This document shows, in pieces, positions 9,850 through 19,326 of a DNA stretch of 64,000 bases. This DNA comes from Niallia circulans NBRC 13626. GTDB lineage: Bacteria > Bacillota > Bacilli > Bacillales > Cytobacillaceae. Position 1 is the first letter of the stretch; each line of letters starts with the position of its first letter. The stretch is from positions 186,001 to 250,000 of the forward strand of contig NZ_BCVE01000004.1 in assembly GCF_001591585.1 (NCBI RefSeq), given 5' to 3'. Below the pieces are notes generated by a model, which saw only the letters and a list, made by a program, of their open reading frames with translations, was not told where the DNA came from and did no database searches. The position numbers were made by a program, and so were the translations under genes.

Positions 9850-10215
9850 ATGACAAGAATTCCTGAAATAGAAAGAGATGTTATGGAAAAAGCTATTTAT
9901 CTTCCTATGCTTTTAACAATACTTAATCGAGATCTGCAGGTCATCAAAATAAGTAATTTAAAATTAAAACAACCTTATATAGATTTACTCGAAAATGCAA
10001 TGAAAGTAGTACTATCGGAGTTAAGAAAAACGAAGAGTTATATGTATAAGCATACAATGAAGATTCAAGAAGTAAATCGTGATGAAGCATTTACCATGTT
10101 TTTATTTATTTATAACGGCTATGAAGAATATCATAACTACTTTAACCCCCGCCTTCGGAATAAAGTTCAAGAATTATTGGAACATTATTTATACAAAAGG
10201 TTTACTATTAGCTAA
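9850..10215 (+). CDS. yhjD: YhjD-like conserved protein of unknown function
   Basis: A 121-residue soluble protein with no signal peptide or membrane helix. It begins MTRIPEIERDVMEKAIYLPM and is rich in basic and aromatic residues, with a predicted all-helical character. Start is ATG after AAGGAAAGGGG. I assign it to the YhjD family because of its length and N-terminal pattern, and because yhjD and the yhjE/signal-peptidase pair are neighbours in B. subtilis; here the S9 peptidase and LCP genes lie between them. It converges on comK with a 20-nt gap and no visible terminator. The function is not known to me. Confidence 0.65.
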   Translation: MTRIPEIERDVMEKAIYLPMLLTILNRDLQVIKISNLKLKQPYIDLLENAMKVVLSELRKTKSYMYKHTMKIQEVNRDEAFTMFLFIYNGYEEYHNYFNPRLRNKVQELLEHYLYKRFTIS

Positions 10216-10235
10216 CAAAAACAAATAAAAAAAGT

Positions 10236-10817
10236 TCAATTACTATTCTGCTTTTTTTTATACATCATTTGAGCTTCTGCTAATTTTTTTTGTTTATCCA
10301 CCAGTAAACTTTTATATGTTAACTTGGGATTAATACTTGCTTCATGATTATAACGCTGTAATGTTTTAAGAGAATTTGTCCGCATTATTTGATTTCTTAG
10401 GGTATAGAGCGAAACCCCTATTTCTACACTTTGCAAATTTTGAAACGTTATTCTTACCTTAGAGGCTTCTATTTTTTTGGTATCAAGAATATGATGAAGA
10501 GAAATCCATGCACAGTTGTTATTCCTAGGAGAATGAGTGGGAAAAAAATAAACGGAATTAAAATCATCAATTACAATTGGAAGTTTATGATAATAGGTCA
10601 TTAGTTGGCGAGTCCCCTCCCTTCTCCCTTCATAAGAACTTCCCAGATAACCACATGTTGCTTTCACAATCATTAACGGACTAAGTTTGCATAAGAAAAC
10701 ATTATTATGTTCATATACCTTTGAATAGATATCGCCATTAGCTACAATAGAAGGCAAGACTGCAAGCGTATGATAATTAATATAATACTTATCGACTATT
10801 AAAAAATTTTCTTCCAA
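10236..10817 (-). CDS. comK: Competence transcription factor ComK
   Basis: Master regulator of the competence regulon. ComK binds AT-rich K-boxes and activates late DNA-uptake genes and its own promoter. The 193 residues match the B. subtilis protein in length, and conserved stretches are visible, including VIVDDFNSVYFFPTHSP-like VIDDFNSVYFFPTHSP, NNCAWISLHHI and RRE-GTRQLMTY. The start is TTG with AAGGAGGAT nine nucleotides upstream, suggesting modest translation. The frame is intact with no frameshift or internal stop, so competence may be functional if late genes exist elsewhere. A candidate K-box half-site lies about 70 nt upstream. Confidence 0.95.
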   Translation of the reverse strand: MEENFLIVDKYYINYHTLAVLPSIVANGDIYSKVYEHNNVFLCKLSPLMIVKATCGYLGSSYEGRREGTRQLMTYYHKLPIVIDDFNSVYFFPTHSPRNNNCAWISLHHILDTKKIEASKVRITFQNLQSVEIGVSLYTLRNQIMRTNSLKTLQRYNHEASINPKLTYKSLLVDKQKKLAEAQMMYKKKQNSN

Positions 10818-10884
10818 CGATAAATCCTCCTTTTTTAGTAATCTTCCCCTATAATAGCACTTTTTACCTAATGAATCTTAAGAC

Positions 10885-10896
10885 AAAATAATTTTT
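10885..10896. promoter_or_regulatory. Possible ComK-box element upstream of comK
   Basis: AAAATAATTTTT approximates an AT-box (AAAA-N5-TTTT). It lies between divergent comK and yhzC. A second A-rich tract follows near 10940-10950. The region is very AT-rich, so a chance match is quite possible. Confidence 0.3.
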
Positions 10897-11005
10897 CAGA
10901 ATATAGACATACTTTATAATCAAATTTCATAATTTTTAAAAAAACAAATTGATAATTATCCATTTCTCCCATATAATATTAAAAAGGCATCAGGAGGGAA
11001 AGACA

Positions 11006-11236
11006 ATGAATGATAAGTCCTATACTGAGTTTACAAAGTTAAGTGGCCAGAAAAAAAACACAAATACTTATGTAAAAGACCTCTATATTGAAATGTTGCT
11101 TTCTGAAATTCAATTAAATAATGAAAAAGCAAATTTGATGTCCTTGATTGATAAAGCCATTGATGAACATGACAGAGAAACCTTCAACGAACTGAGCAGC
11201 GAATTTAATTTATTATGTAAGCGCTTCGGAACTTGA
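11006..11236 (+). CDS. yhzC: IDEAL-domain small protein
   Basis: A 76-residue acidic protein. The C-terminal half (SLIDKAIDEHDRETFNELSSEF) resembles the IDEAL domain, a short helical module found in several small Bacillus proteins and in some anti-adaptor-type proteins. I chose ATG 11006 because AGGAGGG lies 8 nt upstream; an in-frame upstream ATG at 10949 lacks one. It is divergent from comK, the same neighbourhood as yhzC in B. subtilis. A role connected to ComK is suggested only by position. Confidence 0.7.
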   Translation: MNDKSYTEFTKLSGQKKNTNTYVKDLYIEMLLSEIQLNNEKANLMSLIDKAIDEHDRETFNELSSEFNLLCKRFGT

Positions 11237-11259
11237 TAATAGTGGATTATTTTAAAGCC

Positions 11260-11325
11260 AAAGGATGTCTTTAAAGAGTCTAATCACCTACTATGATTAA
11301 ATTCTTTAAGACATCCTTTATTTTT
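11260..11325. terminator. Bidirectional terminator between yhzC and yhfN
   Basis: AAAGGATGTCTTTAAAGA (11260-11277) pairs with TCTTTAAGACATCCTTT (11303-11319) with one bulge, and inner TAATCA/TGATTA extends the stem. TTTATTTTT follows on the plus strand. It separates two convergent genes. Confidence 0.85.
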
Positions 11326-11331
11326 GGATTA

Positions 11332-12609
11332 TTATTTTTTCTGATTTTGTATTCGAATGCTTTCTTCTTCCAGCTTACTAATTCTCTCCAGCATCGTCGG
11401 ATGGCTATAGCGGAATATTTTTACCAATAAAGGTGGATTCACTTCACTCAGTCCGGTCTTTGCTAGCTTCTGAAATGTAACAATACCCGCCTCTGGATTT
11501 TCTGTTAATTCGACTGCATAATGATCAGCTCTTTTTTCCTCATATCTTGAAATGACATTAGTTAATGGGTTTACAGCAAATAGCAGCATCGAAATTAATA
11601 AAAGAATTAAAGGGAAGGACTGTATATCCTCTACTTTTACAATTTTAAGTTCTGTCCCCCATCGATTTACAATCCAGTACAGCAATTTATAAATAAAATA
11701 CAAACCAAATAAAGAGGAAAATAAGGAGATGCCTATTCCTATATAAATATGTTTTTCTACATAATGAGCCATTTCATGTGCCATTACAAATAAAATTTCG
11801 TCATTCTCTAATTCCTTTAAACTAGTATCCCACAGCACAATTCTTGCATTGCTCCCTATCCCTGTAACATAAGCATTTAACGCCCTCGTTTTATCTGACA
11901 TATTTACTTCAAAAACATGCTCGGCTGGAATATTAGAAGCACTCGCAAGCTTCAATATCTCTGCCTCTAATTCTTTATCCTTTAAAGGGGTGAAATCATT
12001 GTATAGCGGGTCAATGACGACAGGCTGAATAAACGTGAGAAATAAAGTAAAAGGAATGGATAATACCCAGGCATAAAGCCACCACCTCTTTTGACTCTTG
12101 CTCATTAGCCAGTATAAGACGGAAACAATAAGAAACATAATGACATAATTCACCCAAAAATCAATGAATTGATCCTTCATCCAAGAAGGAAAGCTCTGGG
12201 TAGAAATATGATAGGTTTTCGATACAGAATAACTAATATAACTAAGTGGAAAGGTAATAATAAAGGCAGTTATATTCAGCCAAAATAAGTAAATAGCCGT
12301 TTGTATCGACTTATATTTCGCAGAAGTCTCTCCCCATTTTTTAAATACTTTGGAAAAACCAAATAACAAAACAAATAAGTAAAAAAGCCATTCAAATGGT
12401 GTAGAAATAAAAAACAAGAAGTTCCTTACCCGTGAATATTCCCCACTTAATACTAATTCTCTGCTATTTAAAAAGGTACTTGGATCTGCTTGGGATCCTT
12501 GATATTCAAAGGGCAAAGCTGGACTAGTATATTGAAATAAATACCAATAAAAAAACAAACCGTATAACACATAGGCAACTACTGCATAAAAGCCAATTTT
12601 TCTAGTCAT
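11332..12609 (-). CDS. yhfN: M48 family membrane metalloprotease (Ste24/CaaX-type)
   Basis: Zinc metalloprotease of 425 residues embedded in the membrane. Several hydrophobic segments fill the N-terminal half. The zinc site HEMAH (in FVMAHEMAHYVEKH, about residues 278-282) is complete, with the third ligand expected in EEKRADHYA near residue 358. Length matches B. subtilis YhfN. Members resemble eukaryotic Ste24 prenyl proteases; in bacteria they probably take part in membrane-protein turnover. It is a single gene, preceded by GGAGGGAGAT and ended by the shared convergent terminator. Confidence 0.88.
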   Translation of the reverse strand: MTRKIGFYAVVAYVLYGLFFYWYLFQYTSPALPFEYQGSQADPSTFLNSRELVLSGEYSRVRNFLFFISTPFEWLFYLFVLLFGFSKVFKKWGETSAKYKSIQTAIYLFWLNITAFIITFPLSYISYSVSKTYHISTQSFPSWMKDQFIDFWVNYVIMFLIVSVLYWLMSKSQKRWWLYAWVLSIPFTLFLTFIQPVVIDPLYNDFTPLKDKELEAEILKLASASNIPAEHVFEVNMSDKTRALNAYVTGIGSNARIVLWDTSLKELENDEILFVMAHEMAHYVEKHIYIGIGISLFSSLFGLYFIYKLLYWIVNRWGTELKIVKVEDIQSFPLILLLISMLLFAVNPLTNVISRYEEKRADHYAVELTENPEAGIVTFQKLAKTGLSEVNPPLLVKIFRYSHPTMLERISKLEEESIRIQNQKK

Positions 12610-12762
12610 AATCTCCCTCCTGCCTGCCTAGTACAACCTATTATTAATAAGTAGTCCAAAAAGAATTTTTTTAGAACTAAAAGGAGATATTTTCACTATT
12701 TATTTTGATGTAAAAAAAGCGTGTCCAGCTCTCCGTTGCACTCTTACTTTCAAAAAGGGTAT

Positions 12763-12810
12763 AAAAAAAGCATCCAAAATAAGAAGAAACCTTCTATCAT
12801 TTAAGATGCT
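12763..12810 (-). terminator. Intrinsic terminator after lplJ
   Basis: Stem AGCATC/GATGCT (12769-12774 with 12805-12810) contains an inner AGAAG/CTTCT hairpin. Seven T follow on the minus strand (12763-12769). Confidence 0.75.
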
Positions 12811-12831
12811 AAAAATTATTCTTCTATATAA

Positions 12832-13821
12832 TCAATAAATCAATTGCAGAAAATCTTCTTTTGTCACATTTCCAAAATAATGCTTTATGGAAATATCGCC
12901 TAATGCCTTTTCTAATTCGGAGCGGTCATAGCGGACCCCGATCAGTCGTTTTTCAATATCTTCTACATCGCCAACTCCAAAGAAATCACCATAAATTTTG
13001 CAGTTTTTCACAATTCCTTTTACTACATCAAATCTTACATCGATTTGACCAACTGGGAAACGATGTGAATGCTGTAAATTGAATTTAGGAGATTTGCCAT
13101 AATTCCAATCCCAATTTTGATATCTTTCTTTAGATAATTGATGAATTTTTTCCCAATCTTCTGCTGTTAAGACATATTCTTGAATATTCTCTTCCCCTTC
13201 AAAAAGATAGCTTAATAACAGGCTGCGAAATTCTTGAATGGATATTTTTTCTGGAAGAAATTCAGTAATGTTTGCTACTCTGCTTCTTACTGATTTAATC
13301 CCTTTGGATTCGATTTTGTCTTTTTTCACTTTTAGCGCTGACACAATATGATCCATTTCTGAATCAAATAATAATGTTCCGTGCGTAAACATTCTTCCTC
13401 TTGTAGAAAATTGTGCATTGCCAGAAATTTTTCTACCTTCAGCAAGAAGATCATTACGACCACTTAATTCAGCATTTACTCCCATGCTTTTAAGTGCTTG
13501 AACAACAGGCTCGGTGAATTTTCTAAAGTTATGAAAGCTATTCCCGTCATCTTTCGTGATAAAGCTATAGCTTAAATTACCTAAGTCATGATAGACGGCA
13601 CCGCCGCCAGATAATCTTCTAACAACATGTATGCCATTTGACTCTACATAATCAGTATTAATTTCTTCTATCGTATTCTGGTTTTTCCCAATAATGATAG
13701 AAGGTTCATTTATATAAAATAAAAGATACGTTTCATTTATGTCTAAGTTTTTCAAAGCATACTCTTCAATTGCTAGATTAATGCGTGGATCTGTTATCCC
13801 TTTATTATCTATAAACAGCAT
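12832..13821 (-). CDS. lplJ: Lipoate-protein ligase LplJ
   Basis: Cytoplasmic enzyme that activates lipoate with ATP and transfers it to lipoyl domains of E2 and GcvH proteins. About 329 residues. Conserved blocks include GKNQNTIEEIN, RRLSGGGAVYHDLGN for lipoyl-AMP binding, SGRNDLLAEGRKISGNAQ and VKKDKIESKGIKSVRSRVANI. The longest open frame starts at 13860, but MLFIDNKG at 13821 matches the family N-terminus and has AAGGGG ten nucleotides upstream. It is monocistronic, flanked by terminators. Confidence 0.95.
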   Translation of the reverse strand: MLFIDNKGITDPRINLAIEEYALKNLDINETYLLFYINEPSIIIGKNQNTIEEINTDYVESNGIHVVRRLSGGGAVYHDLGNLSYSFITKDDGNSFHNFRKFTEPVVQALKSMGVNAELSGRNDLLAEGRKISGNAQFSTRGRMFTHGTLLFDSEMDHIVSALKVKKDKIESKGIKSVRSRVANITEFLPEKISIQEFRSLLLSYLFEGEENIQEYVLTAEDWEKIHQLSKERYQNWDWNYGKSPKFNLQHSHRFPVGQIDVRFDVVKGIVKNCKIYGDFFGVGDVEDIEKRLIGVRYDRSELEKALGDISIKHYFGNVTKEDFLQLIY

Positions 13822-13983
13822 AAAAAGACACCCCTTATAATTTTGTAGAATTATATCCAATTTTCCCGAATTTAATTACCCTTTTATACTATAACGAAAA
13901 AACGGGAAATAATCACTTCATTTGTACTTTTTTCATCGAATTGGCAAAGTTTAAGAAATGGAGTGATCTTTTAGACACCATAT

Positions 13984-14073
13984 AAAAAGCTGCAACTATG
14001 TATCTTCCCCACACTCTATCAAGGTTTCGCACAATAGAGGTAACTTAAGAAGATATAAAGTTAGCAGCTTTTT
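13984..14073 (-). terminator. Long composite hairpin terminator after yhgE
   Basis: AAAAAGCTGC (13984-13993) pairs with GCAGCTTTTT (14064-14073). The stem continues imperfectly through AACTATGTATCTTC with GAAGATATAAAGTT, and the loop holds its own CTCTAT/ATAGAG hairpin. The minus-strand end carries five T. At 90 nt it is unusually long for a simple terminator. Confidence 0.7.
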
Positions 14074-14077
14074 CAAA

Positions 14078-16297
14078 TTATTCTACTGTTACTTCTACTT
14101 CCTTATTTGTATAATACCGTTTGTATTTAAAAATAAAATAAACAGCTGTACCTGCAAAGAATACAAGTGGGTAAATACCAAGAATCTCTGCATTATGCCA
14201 CATAAAGTCCATATCACCAGTAGAGATAACTGCTTTTAATCCAGCTACTGAATAAGACATTGGCAATAGATTGTGAATATGTTGTAAAACATTTGGTATT
14301 AACTCTAATGGGAAAGTACCCGCACTTGTTGTTAATTGGAAAATCATGATGATGACGATAATAAATCGTCCTGGGTTTCCAAATAAAGTAACCAAAAATT
14401 GAATAATCGAGAAAAACACTAAACTAGTTAGAATGGTAAATAGGATAAACAATGGTACACTTTCCACTTCCATTCCTAAGATGACTAGCAACACAAAGGA
14501 GGCAACTAAAGCCTGTAAGATTCCTACCCCAATCAAAATAATCGTTTTGCTTAAGAACCAACGAATTCCACTTTTTGGCTGTTCTTCTGGTTCTGCAAAA
14601 GAGAACACAATTGAGAGCATTAATGCACCAACAAATAGTCCTAGCGAAATGAAATATGGAGCTAAGCCAGTTCCATAGTTTGGCACATCCGATACTTTGT
14701 CTTGGTCAACTAAGATTGGTTCAGCTATCATGTCATATGTTTTTTCATCAGAATGGATGGAACTTGCTTCCTCAGCTCCGTCTGATAATTTAGACGAAAG
14801 CTCCTTGCTTCCATCTAATAAGGATGATGTTCCATTTACCAATTCTTTTGATCCATCTTTGAGCAAATTGGTTCCATCTGATAAAGCAGTCGATCCTGTT
14901 GCAAGTGTATTCATCCCTGATACTAAAGTATTTGCACCAGAAGACAATTTAGTAGAACCATCAACAGCTTTTGCGAATTCAGAAGCATACTTATTCATAC
15001 CAGCCACAAATTGTTCCTGACCAGCTACCTGCTGTTTTACCCCATTTTCTAGCTGGCTGCTTCCATCACTTAACTGATTAATGCCTGTTTGCAATTGTTT
15101 TTGCCCTTTATTTAAGTCTGTTATGCCATTAGACAAGCTTGTTCCGCCGGCTGCAAGCTGGTCTGCTGCTTGACTTAACGCTTTTGTATTGGTGGCAATC
15201 GAAGAACTGCCGTCCACCAACCCTTTAAGTGCTGCTACAAGCTGCTGCTTATTTTCTTCTGGCAAACCTTGCAGCATGGGCATTATCGCATTAATTGTTT
15301 CCTGTAAGGTTGTTGCACCTTCATGCAACTGATTAGCTCCAGCAGCTAATTGTTCTGATTTATCGCTCCAGTCTGTTAAGCCTTGTGTTAAAGTATTGGA
15401 GCCTGTTTGCAGCTTATTTGTCCCTTCTATTAACGAAGGAATATTTGCTTTAACTGTGTTGATTCCATCTTTGGCTTGCGAAACACCATCAAGAATTGCC
15501 TGGTCTCCCCCTTGCAGTTTCTGTGCAGCATTATTTAATTCCCCTTGGGCTGATTGCAATTGCGTTAATCCTTGCTTTAAATCATCTGCTCCATTGGCAA
15601 GCTCTTTCACTCCATTATTAGCACTATTAACACCATCGGAAAATTGTATAGACTTTTCAGCAAGTGTTTCTAGATTTTTATACACTTCTTCTGTACCCGA
15701 TTTTACTTTATCTGTTCCATCTTTTAAATCTTTTGCACCATTACTTGCTGTTTTTAAGCCGTCTGACATTTCCGTAATATTTTCAAAAATAGATTCCGCA
15801 TAGGTTTCTGTCACTTCTTTACTAACACCTTGCTTTATTTTTTCAATTGCGGAATTCCCTATTTGAGAAGAAATAAAGTTATATCCTGGATTAGAAACAT
15901 ATTTTAGATCCAATTTTTGTGGATTATCTTCAAGTAATGTTGTCGCATTATCGGAAAAATCCTTTGGGATTTCTATCAGCATATAATACTTCTGATTTTT
16001 TAAATTTTTATAAGCAGTTTCTTTATCGACAAATTTAAAATTAAAGTCTTCGCTGTCCTTTAAATTTTCCACTAAATCTTTTCCAATATCTAATGTTTTT
16101 CCATTCATCTCTGTCCCAGTATCTTCATTCACAACGGCAACAGGCAATTTATCTAAGTTTCCATAAGGATCCCAGAAGGCCCATAAATAAATACCAGCAT
16201 ATAATACCGGAACAAACACAATAGCGATAACAGAGATCAGCATCATTTTATTTTTAAAAATAGAGGACAGCTCTGCCTTTAGTAAACTTTGTTTCAT
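14078..16297 (-). CDS. yhgE: YhgE/Pip-type membrane protein with long heptad-like repeat domain
   Basis: A 739-residue membrane protein of the YhgE/Pip group, related to ABC-2 permeases and to the lactococcal phage infection protein. One N-terminal helix (about residues 17-40) is followed by a large extracellular region. Between roughly residues 180 and 530 it is built from repeated units of the type LxxGxxxLxxGxxxL, with many G, N, S and D. Five to six C-terminal helices follow after residue 550. ATG 16297 is chosen because GGAGGG lies 7 nt upstream. It lies directly downstream of the TetR gene yhgD, which probably controls it. Transport of a lipid or toxic compound is plausible but unproven. 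Confidence 0.88.
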   Translation of the reverse strand: MKQSLLKAELSSIFKNKMMLISVIAIVFVPVLYAGIYLWAFWDPYGNLDKLPVAVVNEDTGTEMNGKTLDIGKDLVENLKDSEDFNFKFVDKETAYKNLKNQKYYMLIEIPKDFSDNATTLLEDNPQKLDLKYVSNPGYNFISSQIGNSAIEKIKQGVSKEVTETYAESIFENITEMSDGLKTASNGAKDLKDGTDKVKSGTEEVYKNLETLAEKSIQFSDGVNSANNGVKELANGADDLKQGLTQLQSAQGELNNAAQKLQGGDQAILDGVSQAKDGINTVKANIPSLIEGTNKLQTGSNTLTQGLTDWSDKSEQLAAGANQLHEGATTLQETINAIMPMLQGLPEENKQQLVAALKGLVDGSSSIATNTKALSQAADQLAAGGTSLSNGITDLNKGQKQLQTGINQLSDGSSQLENGVKQQVAGQEQFVAGMNKYASEFAKAVDGSTKLSSGANTLVSGMNTLATGSTALSDGTNLLKDGSKELVNGTSSLLDGSKELSSKLSDGAEEASSIHSDEKTYDMIAEPILVDQDKVSDVPNYGTGLAPYFISLGLFVGALMLSIVFSFAEPEEQPKSGIRWFLSKTIILIGVGILQALVASFVLLVILGMEVESVPLFILFTILTSLVFFSIIQFLVTLFGNPGRFIIVIIMIFQLTTSAGTFPLELIPNVLQHIHNLLPMSYSVAGLKAVISTGDMDFMWHNAEILGIYPLVFFAGTAVYFIFKYKRYYTNKEVEVTVE

Positions 16298-16409
16298 ATA
16301 ATTCCCTCCATTTTTAATCAATCATTTATCCTATAAAAAACAATTCTAATAGCTTAGTTAAAAGAAAAACATCCTGGTTATTAACTTTAATAACTAACAG
16401 ACTATTTTC

Positions 16410-16994
16410 TCATTTATTAAGCGGGTTTGCTAATCCATGAAATAAATGTAATTCAAAACTAGAAGCTATTTCCTCTGTAGTAAGAGGTGGATGTTGTTTC
16501 TCCCACTCAAAAATAAGCGCTAAGTATACTTTAATAATAATAAAGGATGTCAACTCTGGATTCTGGGTTTCAATCTCTCCTTTATCTATCGCTTCTTGTA
16601 CACGTGTTTTCATATAATTTAAGATCGCATTTTCTAAATGGCTAATTACTTCCTTTACTTCCAGCGTACCAATTTCTCGCTGTTCTTGAAAAAGCTTAAC
16701 CGTCAGATGATGCTCTTTACGGTATTCAAGCATATTCATCAGTGCACGATGGGCATTTTCCATAAACGTAGAAGAAGGATCAAATGACTCATCTGCTCTT
16801 TCCTTCATTTCTTTAATTAAATCATTAACAATTTCAAAAAAGAGCTCCTCTTTATTTTTAAAAAAAGTATAGATCGTTCCTTTTCCTACATTTGCAATTT
16901 TAGCGACATGATCCATAGTTGTTGCTTTATAACCAAACATAGAAAATGATTTAGTCGCCGCTTCTAAAATAAGCTTCCTACGATCAACAGCCAA
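16410..16994 (-). CDS. yhgD: TetR/AcrR family regulator
   Basis: One-component repressor of 194 residues. The N-terminal helix-turn-helix reads FGYKATTMDHVAKIANVGKG followed by TIYTFFKNKEELF, typical of TetR. The C-terminal ligand domain is helical. I chose the TTG start at 16994, preceded by AGAGGTGG; the open frame extends 28 codons further upstream without a good ribosome site. It sits immediately upstream of yhgE in the same orientation, as in B. subtilis, and a matching inverted repeat lies in its own promoter region. Efflux or envelope stress control of yhgE is the likely role. Confidence 0.85.
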   Translation of the reverse strand: MAVDRRKLILEAATKSFSMFGYKATTMDHVAKIANVGKGTIYTFFKNKEELFFEIVNDLIKEMKERADESFDPSSTFMENAHRALMNMLEYRKEHHLTVKLFQEQREIGTLEVKEVISHLENAILNYMKTRVQEAIDKGEIETQNPELTSFIIIKVYLALIFEWEKQHPPLTTEEIASSFELHLFHGLANPLNK

Positions 16995-17099
16995 ATATTC
17001 CACCTCTTTCTTTCCATGCGAATAAAAACAGTTTCTCCAGTTATGTAGAAGAAATTTTCTCTCCAGCCATTTATGCATTCATTATTGATTCACCACAAA

Positions 17100-17126
17100 A
17101 CTGACTAAAATAACATTTCGGTCAGT
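17100..17126. promoter_or_regulatory. Candidate YhgD operator
   Basis: Inverted repeat ACTGAC (17100-17105) and GTCAGT (17121-17126) with a 15-nt spacer, about 105 nt upstream of the yhgD start. TetR-family operators often contain TGAC-type half sites at such spacing. Autoregulation and control of yhgE are inferred. Confidence 0.5.
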
Positions 17127-17175
17127 TAGTACAAAAAAGAATATATCACAGAGTTAAACCCGTTGCAACAAAAGA

Positions 17176-17207
17176 AACCAAGTGATTTTCGAAAAAATCA
17201 CTTGGTT
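17176..17207 (-). terminator. Intrinsic terminator after hemH
   Basis: Perfect 14-bp stem AACCAAGTGATTTT/AAAATCACTTGGTT with a 4-nt loop, followed on the minus strand by TTCTTTTGTT. It closes the hemE-hemH operon; no hemY follows. Confidence 0.85.
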
Positions 17208-17252
17208 CCGTTTACAATATAATAATGTCAACAAAAAATAATTTACGGCACT

Positions 17253-18197
17253 TTACCCTTTAATAGGTACTGCAATTTCTTTTAAAATCACTGTTGCTAG
17301 TGCGTCAATAAATTCCGGCTGAGCATTTGGCATTTTTGGTCGATAATAGCTTGCTCCAACTTCTTCCGTCACAACAAAGCACTCGTAATCATTGTCATAT
17401 AAGACTTCTAGATGTTCCGCTACAAATCCTACTGGCACATATACAAATGCTTTATATCCATATTTCGCATGTAAATCTCTTGTTAAATCCTGGACATCTG
17501 GACCAAGCCAAGGATCTGGTGTATTTCCCGCACTTTGCCAGCCTAGATAATAAGTAGATATACCTGCTCCCTTTGCAATTAACTCTGCTGTATCCTTTAA
17601 TTGGTCTGGATAAGGATCTCCATATTGAAGGATTTTTTCTGGCAAACTATGCGCAGAGACAATTAACGCTGCATTTTCGCGTTCTTCTTGTGACATTTTA
17701 GCGTATGTCTCTTTTAATTGATTAATCCAATAACGAATAAATTTGGGCTCCTTATACCAGCTTTCGATACTATGAATGGTTAAGCCCCCTAATTTTTCTG
17801 CTTCTTCTTTAGCACGATTATTATATGCCTTAATACTAAAGGTAGAGTAATGAGGGGCTAACACAATACTCACTGCTTCTTCGATTCCATCTTCATGCAT
17901 CATCTTTACTGCATCTTCTACAAATGGTTCAATATGCTTCAATCCTAAATACATTTTAAATTCAATATCTTCTTGTATCTCATTAAGATGTGCTTCTAAA
18001 CCCTTTGCTTGTTCCATCGTAATTTTTGCTAATGGAGAAATGCCGCCAATTGCTTCGTAGCGACTTTTTAAATCTGCCAGCATTTCATCTGTCGGCTTTC
18101 TACCATGTCTAATATCTGTATAATATCTTTCAATATCTTCTTCCTTATATGGTGTACCATATGCCATAACGAGAAGCCCCATTTTTTTTCGACTCAT
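17253..18197 (-). CDS. hemH: Coproporphyrin/protoporphyrin ferrochelatase
   Basis: Inserts ferrous iron into the porphyrin; in Gram-positive bacteria the physiological substrate is usually coproporphyrin III (also called CpfC). 314 residues, normal for Bacillus. The metal-binding histidine is His183 in [10 protein letters not shown], and the partner glutamate lies near residue 264 in [32 protein letters not shown] marks the N-terminus. It follows hemE by 67 nt in a two-gene operon. The expected third gene hemY is missing and a terminator follows instead. Confidence 0.96.
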   Translation of the reverse strand: MSRKKMGLLVMAYGTPYKEEDIERYYTDIRHGRKPTDEMLADLKSRYEAIGGISPLAKITMEQAKGLEAHLNEIQEDIEFKMYLGLKHIEPFVEDAVKMMHEDGIEEAVSIVLAPHYSTFSIKAYNNRAKEEAEKLGGLTIHSIESWYKEPKFIRYWINQLKETYAKMSQEERENAALIVSAHSLPEKILQYGDPYPDQLKDTAELIAKGAGISTYYLGWQSAGNTPDPWLGPDVQDLTRDLHAKYGYKAFVYVPVGFVAEHLEVLYDNDYECFVVTEEVGASYYRPKMPNAQPEFIDALATVILKEIAVPIKG

Positions 18198-18264
18198 TTT
18201 TCATTACCTCGCTTCTTTCTATTATTTTGTATCTTTTTGATTTTAGCTATCCTTAAAATCCCTT

Positions 18265-19326
18265 TTATTTGCCTGAGCGCTTACTACTTAGTAAGTCACC
18301 GGAATATTCATGAATAAAACCAGTCAATTTTTTCAACACAGCTGGATCTACATCTGGGAACACACCATGTCCTAAATTAAAGATAAAGCCTTGCTGCTCT
18401 ATTCCCTGTTCAATGATTTGCTTTGCTTTTTCCTCAATAACACTCCATGGTGCAAGAAGTACTGCGGGATCTAAATTTCCTTGTACAGCTTTGGTTACTC
18501 CCATTTTTCTTGCTTCTGATATAGGTAAGCGCCAATCTAGCCCAACTACATCTAAGGAAAGATCATTCCATTCAAGCGCCAAATGACTCGCCCCGACTCC
18601 ATGCATAATGAAAGGAACATTTTCATTCTCCAGCTCAGAAAAAATCCTATTCATGACCGGCTTTATAAATAATCGATAGTCCTCCACATCTAAAGCACCT
18701 ACCCACGAATCGAATATTTGAATCGCACTAGCACCTGCATTAATTTGCGCCTTTACGTAGGTAACCACCATATCACCAAGCTTTTCCATTAAAGCATACC
18801 AAGCTTCTGGTTTAGCATACATAAACGCTTTTGTCTTATGATAGTTTTTGGATGGTCCACCTTCAATCATGTAACTAGCAAGAGTAAAAGGAGCGCCGGA
18901 AAAGCCTATTAACGGAACATTTAATTGTTCAGTTGTAAGCAGTTTAATCGTGTCAAGGACATATTTAATATCTTGCTCAGGATGTAACATACCAAGTCTT
19001 GTAATATCCTCCATTGACTGAATAGGATTCTCTATCACAGGTCCGATTCCTGATTTTATTTCCACATCAACCCCAATGGCCGGAAGCGGCGTCATAATAT
19101 CTTTATATAATACTGCAGCATCGACATCATACTGATCAACCGGCAATTTCGTAACATAAGCACATAGCTCTGGCTGATGCGTTATTTCAAATAAAGAATA
19201 TTTCTCTTTAATTGCTCGGTATTCAGGCTGCGAGCGGCCTGCCTGTCGCATATACCATACCGGAACATATTCAGTGGGCTGTCCTTTTGCCGCTTTAATA
19301 AATGTATCTTTCATCTGTTTATTCAT
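18265..19326 (-). CDS. hemE: Uroporphyrinogen decarboxylase
   Basis: Converts uroporphyrinogen III to coproporphyrinogen III in haem synthesis. The signature [16 protein letters not shown] (near residues 22-37) and the second signature around [17 protein letters not shown] are intact. ATG 19326 gives 353 residues, the usual length, with AAGGTGG upstream; an in-frame GTG five codons earlier is the alternative. First gene of hemE-hemH. Confidence 0.96.
   Translation of the reverse strand: MNKQMKDTFIKAAKGQPTEYVPVWYMRQAGRSQPEYRAIKEKYSLFEITHQPELCAYVTKLPVDQYDVDAAVLYKDIMTPLPAIGVDVEIKSGIGPVIENPIQSMEDITRLGMLHPEQDIKYVLDTIKLLTTEQLNVPLIGFSGAPFTLASYMIEGGPSKNYHKTKAFMYAKPEAWYALMEKLGDMVVTYVKAQINAGASAIQIFDSWVGALDVEDYRLFIKPVMNRIFSELENENVPFIMHGVGASHLALEWNDLSLDVVGLDWRLPISEARKMGVTKAVQGNLDPAVLLAPWSVIEEKAKQIIEQGIEQQGFIFNLGHGVFPDVDPAVLKKLTGFIHEYSGDLLSSKRSGK

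Noticed and set aside
14433-15803. Several plus-strand frames opposite yhgE
   Set aside because: They mirror the periodic repeat region of yhgE and lack ribosome sites.
14078-17126. Phage-derived region, because YhgE resembles a phage infection protein
   Set aside because: The name comes from a host receptor; no phage structural, integrase or lysis genes are present, and the yhgD-yhgE pair is a normal chromosomal locus.
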